A stretch of DNA of 31,096 nucleotides from an uncultured Faecalibacterium sp. (GTDB lineage Bacteria; Bacillota; Clostridia; Oscillospirales; Ruminococcaceae): assembly GCA_900540455.1 (NCBI GenBank), contig UQGD01000026.1, forward strand, positions 1 through 31,096. Direction: 5' to 3'. The notes below the pieces were generated by a model, which was not told the DNA's origin, searched no databases, and worked only from the letters and a program-made list of their open reading frames with translations. Positions 6,677 through 14,401 of this stretch are shown here, one piece after another (positions within the stretch are counted from its first letter, which is position 1; every line of letters begins with the position of its first letter). The position numbers and the translations under genes are program-made.

Positions 6677-7498
6677 ATGGCAACATCACAGATCAAGGTG
6701 CTGGCGCTGGATCTGGACGGCACGCTGACCAACGACGAAAAGAAGATCACCCCCCGCACCCGGGCAGCCCTGCAGGCGGCTGCCGCCCAGGGCGTGACCC
6801 TGGTGCTGGCCTCCGGCCGGCCGACCGGCGGCGTAGCCCCGCTGGCCAAAGAGCTGGAATTGGACAAGACCGGCGGATGCATCCTGTCTTACAACGGCGG
6901 TGCGATCCTGGACTGCCGCAGCGGACAGGTCCTCTACCAGAAACTGCTGGACCCGGAGCTGGTGCCCCAGCTGTGTGATTTTGCCGCCCAGCAGGATGTA
7001 GCCATCGTGACCTATGATGCCGAGCATATTCTGACCGAGCGCCCGGACGACCGCTGGGCGCAGTGGGAGGGCTTTACCAACCACCTGCCGGTGGTGGGCG
7101 TGCCGGATCTGGCCGCCCATGTAAACTTCCCGGTGCACAAAATGCTCATCACCCTGGACCCGGCCCGCCGGGACGAGGTCTGGGCGGCCGCCAAGGAGCG
7201 GTTCGGCACACGGCTGGACCTCTACCCTTCCAGCGCATTTTTCATCGAGGCTGTGCCGGTAGGCGTGGCCAAGGACGCCAGCCTGGCGGCGCTGCTGGCA
7301 CATCTGGGCTTGGACCGGGGCCAGCTGATGGCCTGCGGCGACGGCCTGAACGACCGCTCCATGCTGGCCTTTGCAGGGGTCGGCGTGGCTATGCAGAATG
7401 CAGAGCCGCCGGTCAAAGCCGCTGCCGATTATGTGACCGAGGCCGACAACAACCACGATGGTGTTGCAGAGGCCATTGAAAAGTTTATCCTGCACTAA
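6677..7498 (+). CDS. Cof-type HAD-IIB family phosphatase
   Basis: The 273-residue protein should be a Mg-dependent phosphatase acting on a small phosphorylated metabolite; the substrate cannot be read from sequence. Motif I is LDLDGT (nucleophile Asp12, acid/base Asp14), motif II is LASGRP, the motif III Lys is in GVAKDASL, and motif IV is GDGLNDRSML. The cap domain between motifs II and III is of the Cof/IIB type. The start at 6677 follows AAAGGGAGA. A 25-base gap with a GAAGGAGAGG site leads into the exonuclease gene, so the two probably form an operon. A second Cof-type paralogue lies at 13487-14401. Confidence 0.88.
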   Translation: MATSQIKVLALDLDGTLTNDEKKITPRTRAALQAAAAQGVTLVLASGRPTGGVAPLAKELELDKTGGCILSYNGGAILDCRSGQVLYQKLLDPELVPQLCDFAAQQDVAIVTYDAEHILTERPDDRWAQWEGFTNHLPVVGVPDLAAHVNFPVHKMLITLDPARRDEVWAAAKERFGTRLDLYPSSAFFIEAVPVGVAKDASLAALLAHLGLDRGQLMACGDGLNDRSMLAFAGVGVAMQNAEPPVKAAADYVTEADNNHDGVAEAIEKFILH

Positions 7499-7523
7499 GA
7501 GAAGGAGAGGACACAGCAAGATC

Positions 7524-8522
7524 ATGCCGCGGAATCTGGTATTATTTGACCTGGAGTGGAACATCGGCTACCAGCCGTACACCTTTAACTATCACGGGGT
7601 ACAGCAGACCCTGCGGGGCGAGATCATTGAGATCGGCGCTGTAAAGATCGACGAGGATGCCAACGTGCTGGACACCTTCTCGATCCGTCTGCGGCCCCGC
7701 ATCTTTCGCAAATTGCAGCATCATATCGCCAAGGTCACCGGCCTGACCCAGGCCGATCTGGACAAGGGCGAGCCCATCCTCCAGGGTCTGCGCCGCTTTA
7801 TGAAGTGGTGCGGCCCGGATGCAGAGTTTGCCGAGTGGGGTCTGGACGATGTTCCGGTACTGAAGCAGAATCTGTTCCTGTGCAACATCGACGAGAGCCA
7901 GCCCACCGTCTGGTATGACCTGCAGCAGATCTTTTTGCGGGAGCACCCCCGCAAGGAGGGCGAGGGCATGACCCTGGAAAGCGTGGTCACCCGTCTGGGC
8001 ATCCCGATGGAGCGCCCCTTCCATGATGCACTGAGCGACACGCTTTACACCGCCGATGTCTGCCGCCGGTTGGACCTGCGGGCTGGACTGGCCGCTTACC
8101 CCACCGAACCCGAGGCGCTGAAAGCCGCCCTGTGCCCCCCTCCAGGGGATTACCGGGATTTCCGGGTCTACCCTGGCTATGTAGAGCAATACGCCTGGCG
8201 GACCGACCCGGCTGTAGCACAGGTGCCCTGCCCGGAGTGCGGCGCCACGCTGGAACCGGATGAGATCTGGCTGAAAAAGGGCAGCAACAGCTGGTATACC
8301 CTGGCCCGCTGCCCCCATTGCCAGGGCAGCAGCAGCCCCTGCGGGCAAGGCGCTATGATCCGGTATAAGCTGGCCCGCCGGGACGGCCTGCATTGGAGCT
8401 ACGCCCGCTGTGTGCAGATCCCGGATAAGGAACTGCTGGCCCGCTGGAACAAGCAGCGCACCCAGCAGCTGGAGCGGATGCGGGCCCGGGCCGAAAAGCA
8501 AGCCGAAACCGCCAAAGCCTGA
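7524..8522 (+). CDS. DEDDh 3'-5' exonuclease with C-terminal zinc ribbon
   Basis: The 332-residue protein has an N-terminal RNase T/DnaQ-like fold. FDLEWN supplies Asp9 and Glu11, WGLDDVPVL supplies the third acidic residue, and HDALSDTLYTADV gives the His and last Asp of the DEDDh set. About residues 236-275 carry two CxxC pairs (CPECG and CPHCQ) forming a zinc ribbon, and the C-terminus is a basic coiled segment. It should trim single-stranded nucleic acid ends; RNA or DNA preference is unknown. The start is set by GAAGGAGAGG at 7501-7510. The N-terminal domain resembles KapD-type exonucleases, but I do not assign a symbol. The zinc ribbon is not part of the basic family fold. Confidence 0.85.
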   Translation: MPRNLVLFDLEWNIGYQPYTFNYHGVQQTLRGEIIEIGAVKIDEDANVLDTFSIRLRPRIFRKLQHHIAKVTGLTQADLDKGEPILQGLRRFMKWCGPDAEFAEWGLDDVPVLKQNLFLCNIDESQPTVWYDLQQIFLREHPRKEGEGMTLESVVTRLGIPMERPFHDALSDTLYTADVCRRLDLRAGLAAYPTEPEALKAALCPPPGDYRDFRVYPGYVEQYAWRTDPAVAQVPCPECGATLEPDEIWLKKGSNSWYTLARCPHCQGSSSPCGQGAMIRYKLARRDGLHWSYARCVQIPDKELLARWNKQRTQQLERMRARAEKQAETAKA

Positions 8523-8583
8523 CCTGCCGCCCCTTCTGAAAAAATTTTACCGGTTTTATGCCGGGAAATGGCTTTCTGGTTCG

Positions 8584-8589
8584 TATAAT
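8584..8589 (+). promoter_or_regulatory. Possible -10 element upstream of the VTT protein gene
   Basis: A TATAAT lies 150 bases before the 8739 start but has no clear -35 box. Two TATACT boxes at 8649-8654 and 8658-8663 are alternatives. Which one is used cannot be told. Confidence 0.3.
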
Positions 8590-8738
8590 AGAATAGACCG
8601 GCACGAAAAAGCTCAGATTTTGTTCATGGCCTTTTCATAGAAACCGGATATACTGGATATACTATGCCTCCCCGGCTGGGAGCAGGCAATGGGGGGCATC
8701 CGTTCCCCACTGGCACGGAAAGGAGAAGGGCGCACAGA

Positions 8739-9341
8739 ATGCAAGGTACATGGATGCAATGGTTCTACCAGTTGGGTACGCTGGAATTTTGGCAGAGTCT
8801 GCTGGAGAGCTTTGGAAATCTGGGGCCTGTGGCCCCCATCGTGCTGGCCATGGTGGAGTCCTTCTTTCCGCCGCTGCCGCTGGTGGCTATCGTGGCGCTG
8901 AACGTTGCTGCCCATGGCGGACTGCTGGGCTTTGTGTACAGCTGGGCCGGAGTTGCTTTGGGCGGTACGGTCATGTTTTTGTTCTGGCGGCGCATCGTCA
9001 GGCGCTTCTTCTGGCGTGTCGCCTCCCGCTGGGACAAGCTGCAAAAAGCAGAGCGCTGGGTCAGCCGGTTCGACACCGCTTCCCTGTTTATGCTGTCGCT
9101 GCTGCCGTTTACCCCCACCTCCTTTATGCATCTGGCCTTTGGCATCTCGGATTTTGACGAAAAGCGCTATCTCATCACGGTGATGCTGGGCAAGGGCATC
9201 ATGGTGGGGATGATGGCGCTGTTCGGACAGTCTCTGGTCAGCGCCTTAAAGAACCCGTTCTATCTCATCCTGGCGGTGCTGCTCTGGGGCGCCATGTACT
9301 GTGTCAGCAAATATTTTTGCAAAAAACACAACCTGGAATAA
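8739..9341 (+). CDS. VTT/DedA-like (TVP38/TMEM64 or YqaA-type) membrane protein
   Basis: This 200-residue inner-membrane protein carries the VTT (SNARE-associated) pattern. There is an amphipathic re-entrant segment with VAPIVLAMVESFFPPLPLVA at about residues 27-46. A glycine-rich helix with WAGVALGGTVMFLFWRR follows, then a second re-entrant region near LLPFTPTSFMHLAFG and two C-terminal helices. VTT proteins act as lipid scramblases or flippases, including for undecaprenyl phosphate; the substrate here is not known. The start at 8739 follows AAAGGAGAAGG. It ends one base into a long stem-loop terminator and is probably expressed alone. Confidence 0.8.
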   Translation: MQGTWMQWFYQLGTLEFWQSLLESFGNLGPVAPIVLAMVESFFPPLPLVAIVALNVAAHGGLLGFVYSWAGVALGGTVMFLFWRRIVRRFFWRVASRWDKLQKAERWVSRFDTASLFMLSLLPFTPTSFMHLAFGISDFDEKRYLITVMLGKGIMVGMMALFGQSLVSALKNPFYLILAVLLWGAMYCVSKYFCKKHNLE

Positions 9342-9389
9342 GAACCTTTTCTCCCCTGTACCGGGTCCGCCCGGTGCGGGGGTTCTTTA
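9341..9389 (+). terminator. Terminator of the VTT protein gene
   Basis: A long interrupted stem runs from AGAACC (9341-9346) to GGTTCT (9381-9386), with an inner ACCGGG/CCCGGT helix (9360-9365 with 9370-9375). It ends in a T-rich stretch. Confidence 0.7.
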
Positions 9390-9394
9390 TACAG

Positions 9395-9425
9395 AAAAAA
9401 GCTCCCGCTTTGCACAAGCGGGAGC
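9395..9425 (-). terminator. Terminator of the uronate operon
   Basis: A 10-bp stem, GCTCCCGCTT (9401-9410) with AAGCGGGAGC (9416-9425), is followed on the minus strand by six T residues (complement of 9395-9400). Confidence 0.9.
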
Positions 9426-9447
9426 TTTGCTTTATAAAGGGGATGTC

Positions 9448-10248
9448 TTACTGGGGCTGACGGCCCAGGTAAGCCAGAATACCGCCGTCGGCGTAGAGGA
9501 TCTGGCCATTGACAAAGTCCGAGGCATTGGAGGCCAGGAACACGGCCGGGCCTACCATATCCTCTGCCTCACCCCAGCGGCCTGCAGGGGTCTTTGCCAG
9601 GATGAACTGGTCAAAGGGATGGCGGCTGCCATCGGGCTGGGTCTCACGCAGGGGGGCCGTCTGTGCCGTGGCGATATAGCCGGGGCCCATGCCATTGCAC
9701 TGGATGTTGTACTCACCATACTCAGAGGCAATGTTCTTGGTCAGCATCTTCAGCGCGCCCTTGGCAGCAGCATAGGCAGAAACGGTCTCCCGGCCCAGCT
9801 CGCTCATCATCGAGCAGATGTTGATGATCTTGCCTGCACGCTTTTCGATCATATCCGGCAGCACTGCCTTGGAGCAGTTGAATGCACCGCCCACATGCAC
9901 ATCGATGACCCGCATAAAGTCGGCATGGCTCATCTCCAGCATGGGCACACGCTTCATCAGGCCAGCATTGTTTACCAGGATATCCACCGGGCCCACTTCA
10001 GCCTTGATCTTTGCCACCATAGCCTGCACAGCCTGCTCATCAGACACGTCCGCCACATAGCCATGTGCATCGATGCCGGCTTCCTTATACGCAGCCAGAC
10101 CTTTTTCCAGGCTGGACTGGCTGGAGCAGTTGAAGCAGATGACAGCGCCGCAAGCCGCCATGCCCTGCGCAATGGAAAAACCGATGCCGTGGGCACCGCC
10201 GGTGATCAGAGCAACCTTGCCCTTGAGGTCAAATGCAGAAAGGTCCAT
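9448..10248 (-). CDS. SDR dehydrogenase: gluconate 5-dehydrogenase / KduD-like
   Basis: The 266-residue classical short-chain dehydrogenase has TGGAHGIG (16-23, nucleotide binding), NNAG (93-96), Ser146 and the Tyr159-x3-Lys163 catalytic pair. In this operon it most likely reduces 2,5-diketo-3-deoxygluconate to 2-keto-3-deoxygluconate, the KduD step after KduI. The long substrate-loop segment (REtqpDGSRHPFDQF, then AKTPAGRWGEAED) and the C-terminal GGILAYLGRQP look like streptococcal gluconate 5-dehydrogenases rather than the shorter Bacillus KduD. The sequence class and the pathway role therefore carry different names. It is the last gene of the operon; AAGGAGGAAAT precedes the start. A hairpin and an operator-like site lie in the 94-base gap before it. 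Confidence 0.85.
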   Translation of the reverse strand: MDLSAFDLKGKVALITGGAHGIGFSIAQGMAACGAVICFNCSSQSSLEKGLAAYKEAGIDAHGYVADVSDEQAVQAMVAKIKAEVGPVDILVNNAGLMKRVPMLEMSHADFMRVIDVHVGGAFNCSKAVLPDMIEKRAGKIINICSMMSELGRETVSAYAAAKGALKMLTKNIASEYGEYNIQCNGMGPGYIATAQTAPLRETQPDGSRHPFDQFILAKTPAGRWGEAEDMVGPAVFLASNASDFVNGQILYADGGILAYLGRQPQ

Positions 10249-10264
10249 GATTTCCTCCTTTTTG

Positions 10265-10278
10265 TTGGATACAAGTTA
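10265..10278. promoter_or_regulatory. Operator-like site before the SDR gene
   Basis: On the minus strand, TAACTTGTATCCAA shares AACTTGTAT with the site at 13435-13448 upstream of the operon's first gene. Both fit half or most of a palindrome AACTTGTATACAAGTT, the type bound by FadR-like GntR regulators. The regulator is not encoded in the window. Confidence 0.35.
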
Positions 10279-10292
10279 AATTTTTAGCAAGA

Positions 10293-10323
10293 AGCCCCGT
10301 ACCGGGTATGCCGGTACGGGGCT
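10293..10323 (-). other. Intercistronic hairpin between kduI and the SDR gene
   Basis: A 13-bp stem, AGCCCCGTACCGG (10293-10305) with its complement at 10311-10323, sits just after the kduI stop on the minus strand. It lacks a long T run, so it may be a weak terminator or a mRNA stability or processing element. Confidence 0.6.
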
Positions 10324-10342
10324 TTTGTTGGTTGGTGTTTTA

Positions 10343-11191
10343 TTAGCGCAGGTCGGTAGAGGCGATGTTGTCCATGTCGTCAAACTCCATGTTCTCGCCG
10401 CCCATTGCCCAAATAAAGGTATAATTTGAGGTGCCTACGCCGCTGTGGATGCTCCAGGACGGGCTGATGACCGCATCCTCGTTGTGCATCACGATGTGGC
10501 GGGTCTGGGTAGGCTCGCCGCACATGTGGAACACCACCTGCCCCTCGGGCAGTTCAAAGTAGGTATAGATCTCCATGCGCCGCTCATGGGTGTGGCTGGG
10601 CATCGTGTTCCAGTTGGAACCCGGCTCCAGCTCGGTCATCCCCATGCTCAGCTGGCAGGTCTTGAGCACATCCGGGTGGATGAACTGATTGATGGTGCGC
10701 TTATTGCAGGTCTCCACACTGCCCAGGGGGCGGTGGTTTGCATCAGCCATCTTGATCAGGCGGGTCTCGTAAGCGCAGTGAGCCGGAGCCGACACCATGT
10801 AGAACTTGGCCGGGTGGGCCGGATCTGCGGAGGCAAAGGTAACCTCCTTGGTGCCTTGGGTGATGTACAGGCAGTCCTTATAGCCCAGCTTGTACTCCAC
10901 ACCGTCGGCTACGACGATGCCCTCAGAGTCCTTGCCGATGTTGAACAGACCCAGCTCGCGCCGCTCCAGGAAGTAGTGGGTGCCAAAGTTAGCCCACACG
11001 TCGATGCCCTTATCGATGGACACCACCTCGTGCACCGGCATGCAGCCCAGCGTGACCATACGGTCCACATGGCTGTACACGGCCACCACCTCATCGGCCT
11101 TGTACAGGCCGGTGATCAGCATCTCATCCCGCATCTCCTCGGTGGTATAACGCTTGAAATCCTTCTGGTTGCAGGAATAGCGGATCTCCAT
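10343..11191 (-). CDS. kduI: 5-keto-4-deoxyuronate isomerase (DKI isomerase)
   Basis: KduI isomerises 4-deoxy-L-threo-5-hexosulose uronate, formed from unsaturated uronic acids, to 2,5-diketo-3-deoxygluconate. The 282 residues match the family length. The cupin zinc site is complete: His200 and His202 in SHTHERRMEIY, Glu207, and His249 in SWSIHSG. Conserved GTHYFLERRELG and ALGYKDCLYI-like segments are also present. The start at 11191 follows GGGAGG located at the kdgK stop, 16 bases after that gene, so the two are in one operon. Substrates would be products of pectin lyases or glycosaminoglycan unsaturated glucuronyl hydrolases. Neither enzyme type is in the window. Confidence 0.95.
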   Translation of the reverse strand: MEIRYSCNQKDFKRYTTEEMRDEMLITGLYKADEVVAVYSHVDRMVTLGCMPVHEVVSIDKGIDVWANFGTHYFLERRELGLFNIGKDSEGIVVADGVEYKLGYKDCLYITQGTKEVTFASADPAHPAKFYMVSAPAHCAYETRLIKMADANHRPLGSVETCNKRTINQFIHPDVLKTCQLSMGMTELEPGSNWNTMPSHTHERRMEIYTYFELPEGQVVFHMCGEPTQTRHIVMHNEDAVISPSWSIHSGVGTSNYTFIWAMGGENMEFDDMDNIASTDLR

Positions 11192-11207
11192 TTCGGGGTC
11201 CTCCCGC

Positions 11208-12233
11208 TTAGCGCTGGATACGGCCGGAGCCGTCGCCGCCGGCCAGCTTCTCGACCTCAGCAACAGTCATCATGTTGTAGTCGCCCTCGATGGTGTGCTT
11301 CAGAGCAGAAGCAGCAACAGCAAACTCAACAGCATCCTGGGTGCTCTTGCCGTTCAGCAGAGCGTAGATCAGGCCGCCGCCGAAGGAGTCGCCGCCGCCC
11401 ACGCGGTCGATGATCTTCAGCTCGTACTTCTTGGAGAAGCAGTACTCGTCGGAAGCAACATCGTACAGCATAGCGCTCCAGCCGTTCTCAGAAGCGTTGT
11501 GGCTCTCGCGCAGGGTGATAGCCACCTTCTCGAAGTGGAACTTGTCAGCCAGCTGCTTAGCAACGCTCTTGTAGCCCTCGTGGTTCAGGGTGCCGCCGTA
11601 GATATCGGTAGCCTCGGCCTCGATGCCGAACACGTCCTTTGCGTCCTCCTCGTTGGAGATGCAGACGTCCACGTACTCGCACAGCTTGGTCATAGCCTCG
11701 CGAGCCTCGGCACGGGTCCACAGCTTGCCGCGGTAGTTCAGGTCGCAGCTGATCTTCACGCCGTGAGCCTTAGCAGCCTTGCAGGCCTCCAGGCAGATCT
11801 CCACGACATTTGCGCCCAGAGCCGGGGTGATGCCGGTGAAGTGGAACCAATCCACGCCCTCGAAGATCTCATCCCAGTTGAAGTCAGAGGGCTGAGCCAG
11901 CTGGATAGCGCTGTTAGCACGGTCATAGATGCAGACAGAGCCGCGCTGAGAAGCGCCCTTCTCGTTGTAGTAGATGCCCACACGGTCGCCGCCGCGGACG
12001 ATCATGCTGGTGTCCACACCGTAACGGCGCAGGCTGTTGATAGCGGCCTGGCCAATAGCGTGTGCGGGGAGCTTGGTGACGAAAGCAGCATCCAGGCCGT
12101 AGTTAGCCAGAGAAACTGCAACGTTGGCCTCGCCGCCGCCGAAGGTGAACTCCAGGCTGTTAGCCTGGACAAAGCGCTCGTAGTTGAACGGCTGCAGACG
12201 AACCATCAGTTCGCCAAAAGTAACGACTTTCAT
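11208..12233 (-). CDS. kdgK: 2-keto-3-deoxygluconate kinase (PfkB family)
   Basis: The 341-residue ribokinase-type sugar kinase phosphorylates KDG to KDPG. An N-terminal GGGEANVAVSLA substrate-binding motif occupies residues 32-43. The C-terminal DRVGGGDSFGGG supplies the anion hole and catalytic Asp282. An ACDLNYRGKLW-type segment near residues 163-172 is usual for KdgK. Operon position between KDPG aldolase and KduI supports KDG rather than fructose or ribose. Codon usage is strongly biased to a few preferred codons, which suggests high expression when induced. An AAAAGGAG site lies upstream of the 12233 start. It ends with a Gly-rich tail in which the kduI ribosome binding site begins. Confidence 0.92.
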   Translation of the reverse strand: MKVVTFGELMVRLQPFNYERFVQANSLEFTFGGGEANVAVSLANYGLDAAFVTKLPAHAIGQAAINSLRRYGVDTSMIVRGGDRVGIYYNEKGASQRGSVCIYDRANSAIQLAQPSDFNWDEIFEGVDWFHFTGITPALGANVVEICLEACKAAKAHGVKISCDLNYRGKLWTRAEAREAMTKLCEYVDVCISNEEDAKDVFGIEAEATDIYGGTLNHEGYKSVAKQLADKFHFEKVAITLRESHNASENGWSAMLYDVASDEYCFSKKYELKIIDRVGGGDSFGGGLIYALLNGKSTQDAVEFAVAASALKHTIEGDYNMMTVAEVEKLAGGDGSGRIQR

Positions 12234-12274
12234 TGTGGTATTCTCCTTTTAGTTGAGTGTTTTATATATCCCTG

Positions 12275-12299
12275 CCGCAAAGCAAAAGTACCTTTGCGG
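12275..12299 (-). other. Intercistronic hairpin between the aldolase-VOC gene and kdgK
   Basis: CCGCAAAG (12275-12282) pairs with CTTTGCGG (12292-12299) in the 89-base gap. It has no T run and may act in mRNA processing. Confidence 0.45.
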
Positions 12300-12322
12300 T
12301 GCGTGGCGGATGCGGGGGCAGA

Positions 12323-13285
12323 TCAAGCCTGGACCAGGTGGAAGGCAAAACCTGCGATCTCGTCGGCGAAGTAGCAGGCAATGGTCTTGCCGTTCTTCAC
12401 GACCTTGGAATCCAGGTCGAACTTCACGCCGCGCTGAGACAGGTGGTAGACAGCACGATCCACGTTGTTGCAGCCGATGGCGATGTGGCCATGGGTGCCG
12501 CGGCCGGGCTTCTTCATGATCTCGAACTCCTTCTTGCCCACGAAGATGCTGGAGTTGCCGGGAGCGACCTTCATGTTCAGCAGGCCGCCGATCAGCTCAG
12601 CCACCTTCATGGCCTCAGCCTCGTCAGCGGTGTTGATGCCGATGTGCATCAGCTTCAGGCCCAGCATGGTGTCCACGGCCTCCTTGCTCTGCGCAGTGAT
12701 CTTAGCCCAATCGCCGGCCTTGATCACGTCGCTCTTGCACATCCAGGTGCCGCCCACGGCAAAGATCTGGTCATAGCCCAGGTAATCGTTGACGTTCTTG
12801 GCATTGACACCGCCGGTGCACATCCAGCGGGCACCCTTCAGGGCTGCGCCGATGTTCTTCAGCATATTCACGCCGCCGTTTGCCTCAGCGGGGAAGAACT
12901 TCAGGGCCTCGCAGCCCATGTTCATAGCCTGCTGCATCTCGCCTGCGGAAGCGGTGCCGGGCATCATGATGCCGCCCTTGTCGATGACGTGCTTGCAGAC
13001 CTCGGGGTCAAAGCCGGGAGCAACGATGAAGGATGCACCAGCAGCCATAGCACGGTCAGCCTGCTCGCAGGTCAGAACGGTGCCAGCGCCCAGCAGCATC
13101 TCGGGCATCTGCTCGTGGATGATGCGGATGCACTCCTCAGCACATGCAGTGCGGAAGGTGACCTCCGCAGCCGGCAGGCCGCCGTCCGCCAGAGCCTTGC
13201 ACAGGGGCAGAGCTTCGTCTACGCTGTTAAAAGCAATAACAGGGATAATGCCGATCTGATAGACCTTTTCTACGATGGGATTCAT
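12323..13285 (-). CDS. KDPG aldolase fused to a C-terminal VOC (glyoxalase-like) domain
   Basis: Residues 1-205 are a complete KDPG/KHG aldolase (Eda family) that cleaves 2-keto-3-deoxy-6-phosphogluconate to pyruvate and glyceraldehyde 3-phosphate. Visible elements are IIPVIAF, Glu41 and Arg45 in AAEVTFRT, GAGTVLT, and the Schiff-base Lys129 in ALKFFPAE. Residues 209-320 form a second domain that begins LKLMHIGINT, then has a SIFVGKKEFEIM strand, GHIAIGCNNVDRAVYHL, and a final GFAFHLVQA. That is the beta-alpha-beta-beta-beta layout of VOC superfamily proteins. Eda is normally near 205-215 residues, so this is a true fusion in one uninterrupted frame. The start at 13285 follows AAAGGAGAA. The role of the VOC domain is unknown. 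Confidence 0.88.
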   Translation of the reverse strand: MNPIVEKVYQIGIIPVIAFNSVDEALPLCKALADGGLPAAEVTFRTACAEECIRIIHEQMPEMLLGAGTVLTCEQADRAMAAGASFIVAPGFDPEVCKHVIDKGGIMMPGTASAGEMQQAMNMGCEALKFFPAEANGGVNMLKNIGAALKGARWMCTGGVNAKNVNDYLGYDQIFAVGGTWMCKSDVIKAGDWAKITAQSKEAVDTMLGLKLMHIGINTADEAEAMKVAELIGGLLNMKVAPGNSSIFVGKKEFEIMKKPGRGTHGHIAIGCNNVDRAVYHLSQRGVKFDLDSKVVKNGKTIACYFADEIAGFAFHLVQA

Positions 13286-13375
13286 AACGCATTTCTCCTT
13301 TATGATCAAACTCGGTGGTTCCGGGGCGGCCGGACCGCTCTGGGCATAGCGCCCCCACGGCACGCTTGTAATATT

Positions 13376-13381
13376 AGTATA
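13376..13381 (-). promoter_or_regulatory. Possible -10 element of the uronate operon
   Basis: TATACT on the minus strand (13381-13376) lies 91 bases before the aldolase start, with no good -35 box. This would fit a promoter controlled by a regulator at the operator-like sequences just upstream. Confidence 0.4.
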
Positions 13382-13413
13382 ATTCACGGAGGGGGGCTTT
13401 GGTAATGCTCAAC

Positions 13414-13451
13414 AAGCACAATGTTTGTATGTTCAACTTGTATACATTGCA
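13414..13451. promoter_or_regulatory. Operator-like palindromic region upstream of the uronate operon
   Basis: The stretch holds AACTTGTATACATT (13435-13448, core TGTATACA palindrome), a related TTTGTATGTT at 13424-13433, and outer arms CAATGT and ACATTG. The core resembles GntR/FadR-type operators. It lies just upstream of the putative -10 element. Confidence 0.45.
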
Positions 13452-13486
13452 CAAAATTGCAGCACGTAATCCAATAACTGGAAATT

Positions 13487-14401
13487 TTAGCGTACCAGCA
13501 CTAGCTTTTCAAACAATTCCGCTACTCCGTCCGCATCACAATCCGCCTGGCTGACGTAGTCTGCCAATGCTTGGATGGACGGCATAGCGTTGGCCATGGC
13601 AGCGCTGACACCGGCTTTTTCCAACAGTGCGCGGTCGTTCTCGCTGTCGCCCACCGCCATGGTCTCGCTGCGGGGGATGCCCAGCTGGTCTGCCAGCGCC
13701 AGCAGCGCCTCGCCCTTGTCCACCCCTTGTGCAGTGACCTCCACATTATCCGGGGAGCCCTGTACCACTTCCACCCCTTTCAGCTGGCGGAAAGCAGGCA
13801 GCGCCGCCTGTGCTTTTTCCGCACTGCCAAAGAACAGGCAGAATTTTTCAATGGCGTGGGCCTCCCGGGACATCCATTCAGCTAAATCCGGCACCACGGT
13901 AAAACGGCCGTCATAAGGCTGGTCCGCTTCGGTAGAGCAGTGTCGTGCCATCCGCGCCGCAGCCAGATCCTGACTTTCCCGGTCCTTGATGGCTCGTCCA
14001 TCGCTGAAAACGGTCAGCTCCCCTTCGTACTGTTGGCACAGCCCGAATACCTCCCGGGCTTTCTGCGGCGGGAACAGCCGCTGGAGCAGACAGACCGGCT
14101 GGGTGATCTGGCGTTTTTCCGCATCGGCATAGCGGCTGTAAACGGAGGACATGGGCTCGCTGCCCAGGTCCCATACCGCAGCGCCGTTGGTGGTAAGTAC
14201 ATACCGCACGCCCGGCAGCTGCGCCACCTCGGGCGGCAGGGTCGCCAACGCCCGGCCGGTCGCAGGCACCACCACTACCCCCTGCTGGCTGGCGGTCAGG
14301 ACCGCCGAACGAGTGCGGGGGGTGATCTGGCTGCGCCGGTTCAGCAGCGTGCCGTCCAAATCCAGCGCCACCAGGCGCACGGGTCGTATAGGTTCTGACA
14401 T
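13487..14401 (-). CDS. Cof-type HAD-IIB family phosphatase (second paralogue)
   Basis: The 304-residue protein has HAD motif I ALDLDGTLLNRR (Asp14, Asp16), motif II in PATGRAL, the motif III Lys in GVDKGEALLAL, and motif IV GDSENDRALLEKAG. The cap of about 120 residues is of the IIB type. The start at 14401 was chosen because AAGGAG lies 8 bases upstream; the ATG at 14407 would be too close. It is transcribed in the same direction as the uronate operon, 200 bases upstream of it, and might dephosphorylate a related sugar phosphate. That link is only positional. It is distinct from the 6677-7498 paralogue in the cap and N-terminus. Confidence 0.87.
   Translation of the reverse strand: MSEPIRPVRLVALDLDGTLLNRRSQITPRTRSAVLTASQQGVVVVPATGRALATLPPEVAQLPGVRYVLTTNGAAVWDLGSEPMSSVYSRYADAEKRQITQPVCLLQRLFPPQKAREVFGLCQQYEGELTVFSDGRAIKDRESQDLAAARMARHCSTEADQPYDGRFTVVPDLAEWMSREAHAIEKFCLFFGSAEKAQAALPAFRQLKGVEVVQGSPDNVEVTAQGVDKGEALLALADQLGIPRSETMAVGDSENDRALLEKAGVSAAMANAMPSIQALADYVSQADCDADGVAELFEKLVLVR

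Noticed and set aside
12257..13405. Plus-strand open frames opposite the aldolase-VOC gene and kdgK
   Set aside because: Both are antisense to genes with complete catalytic motifs.
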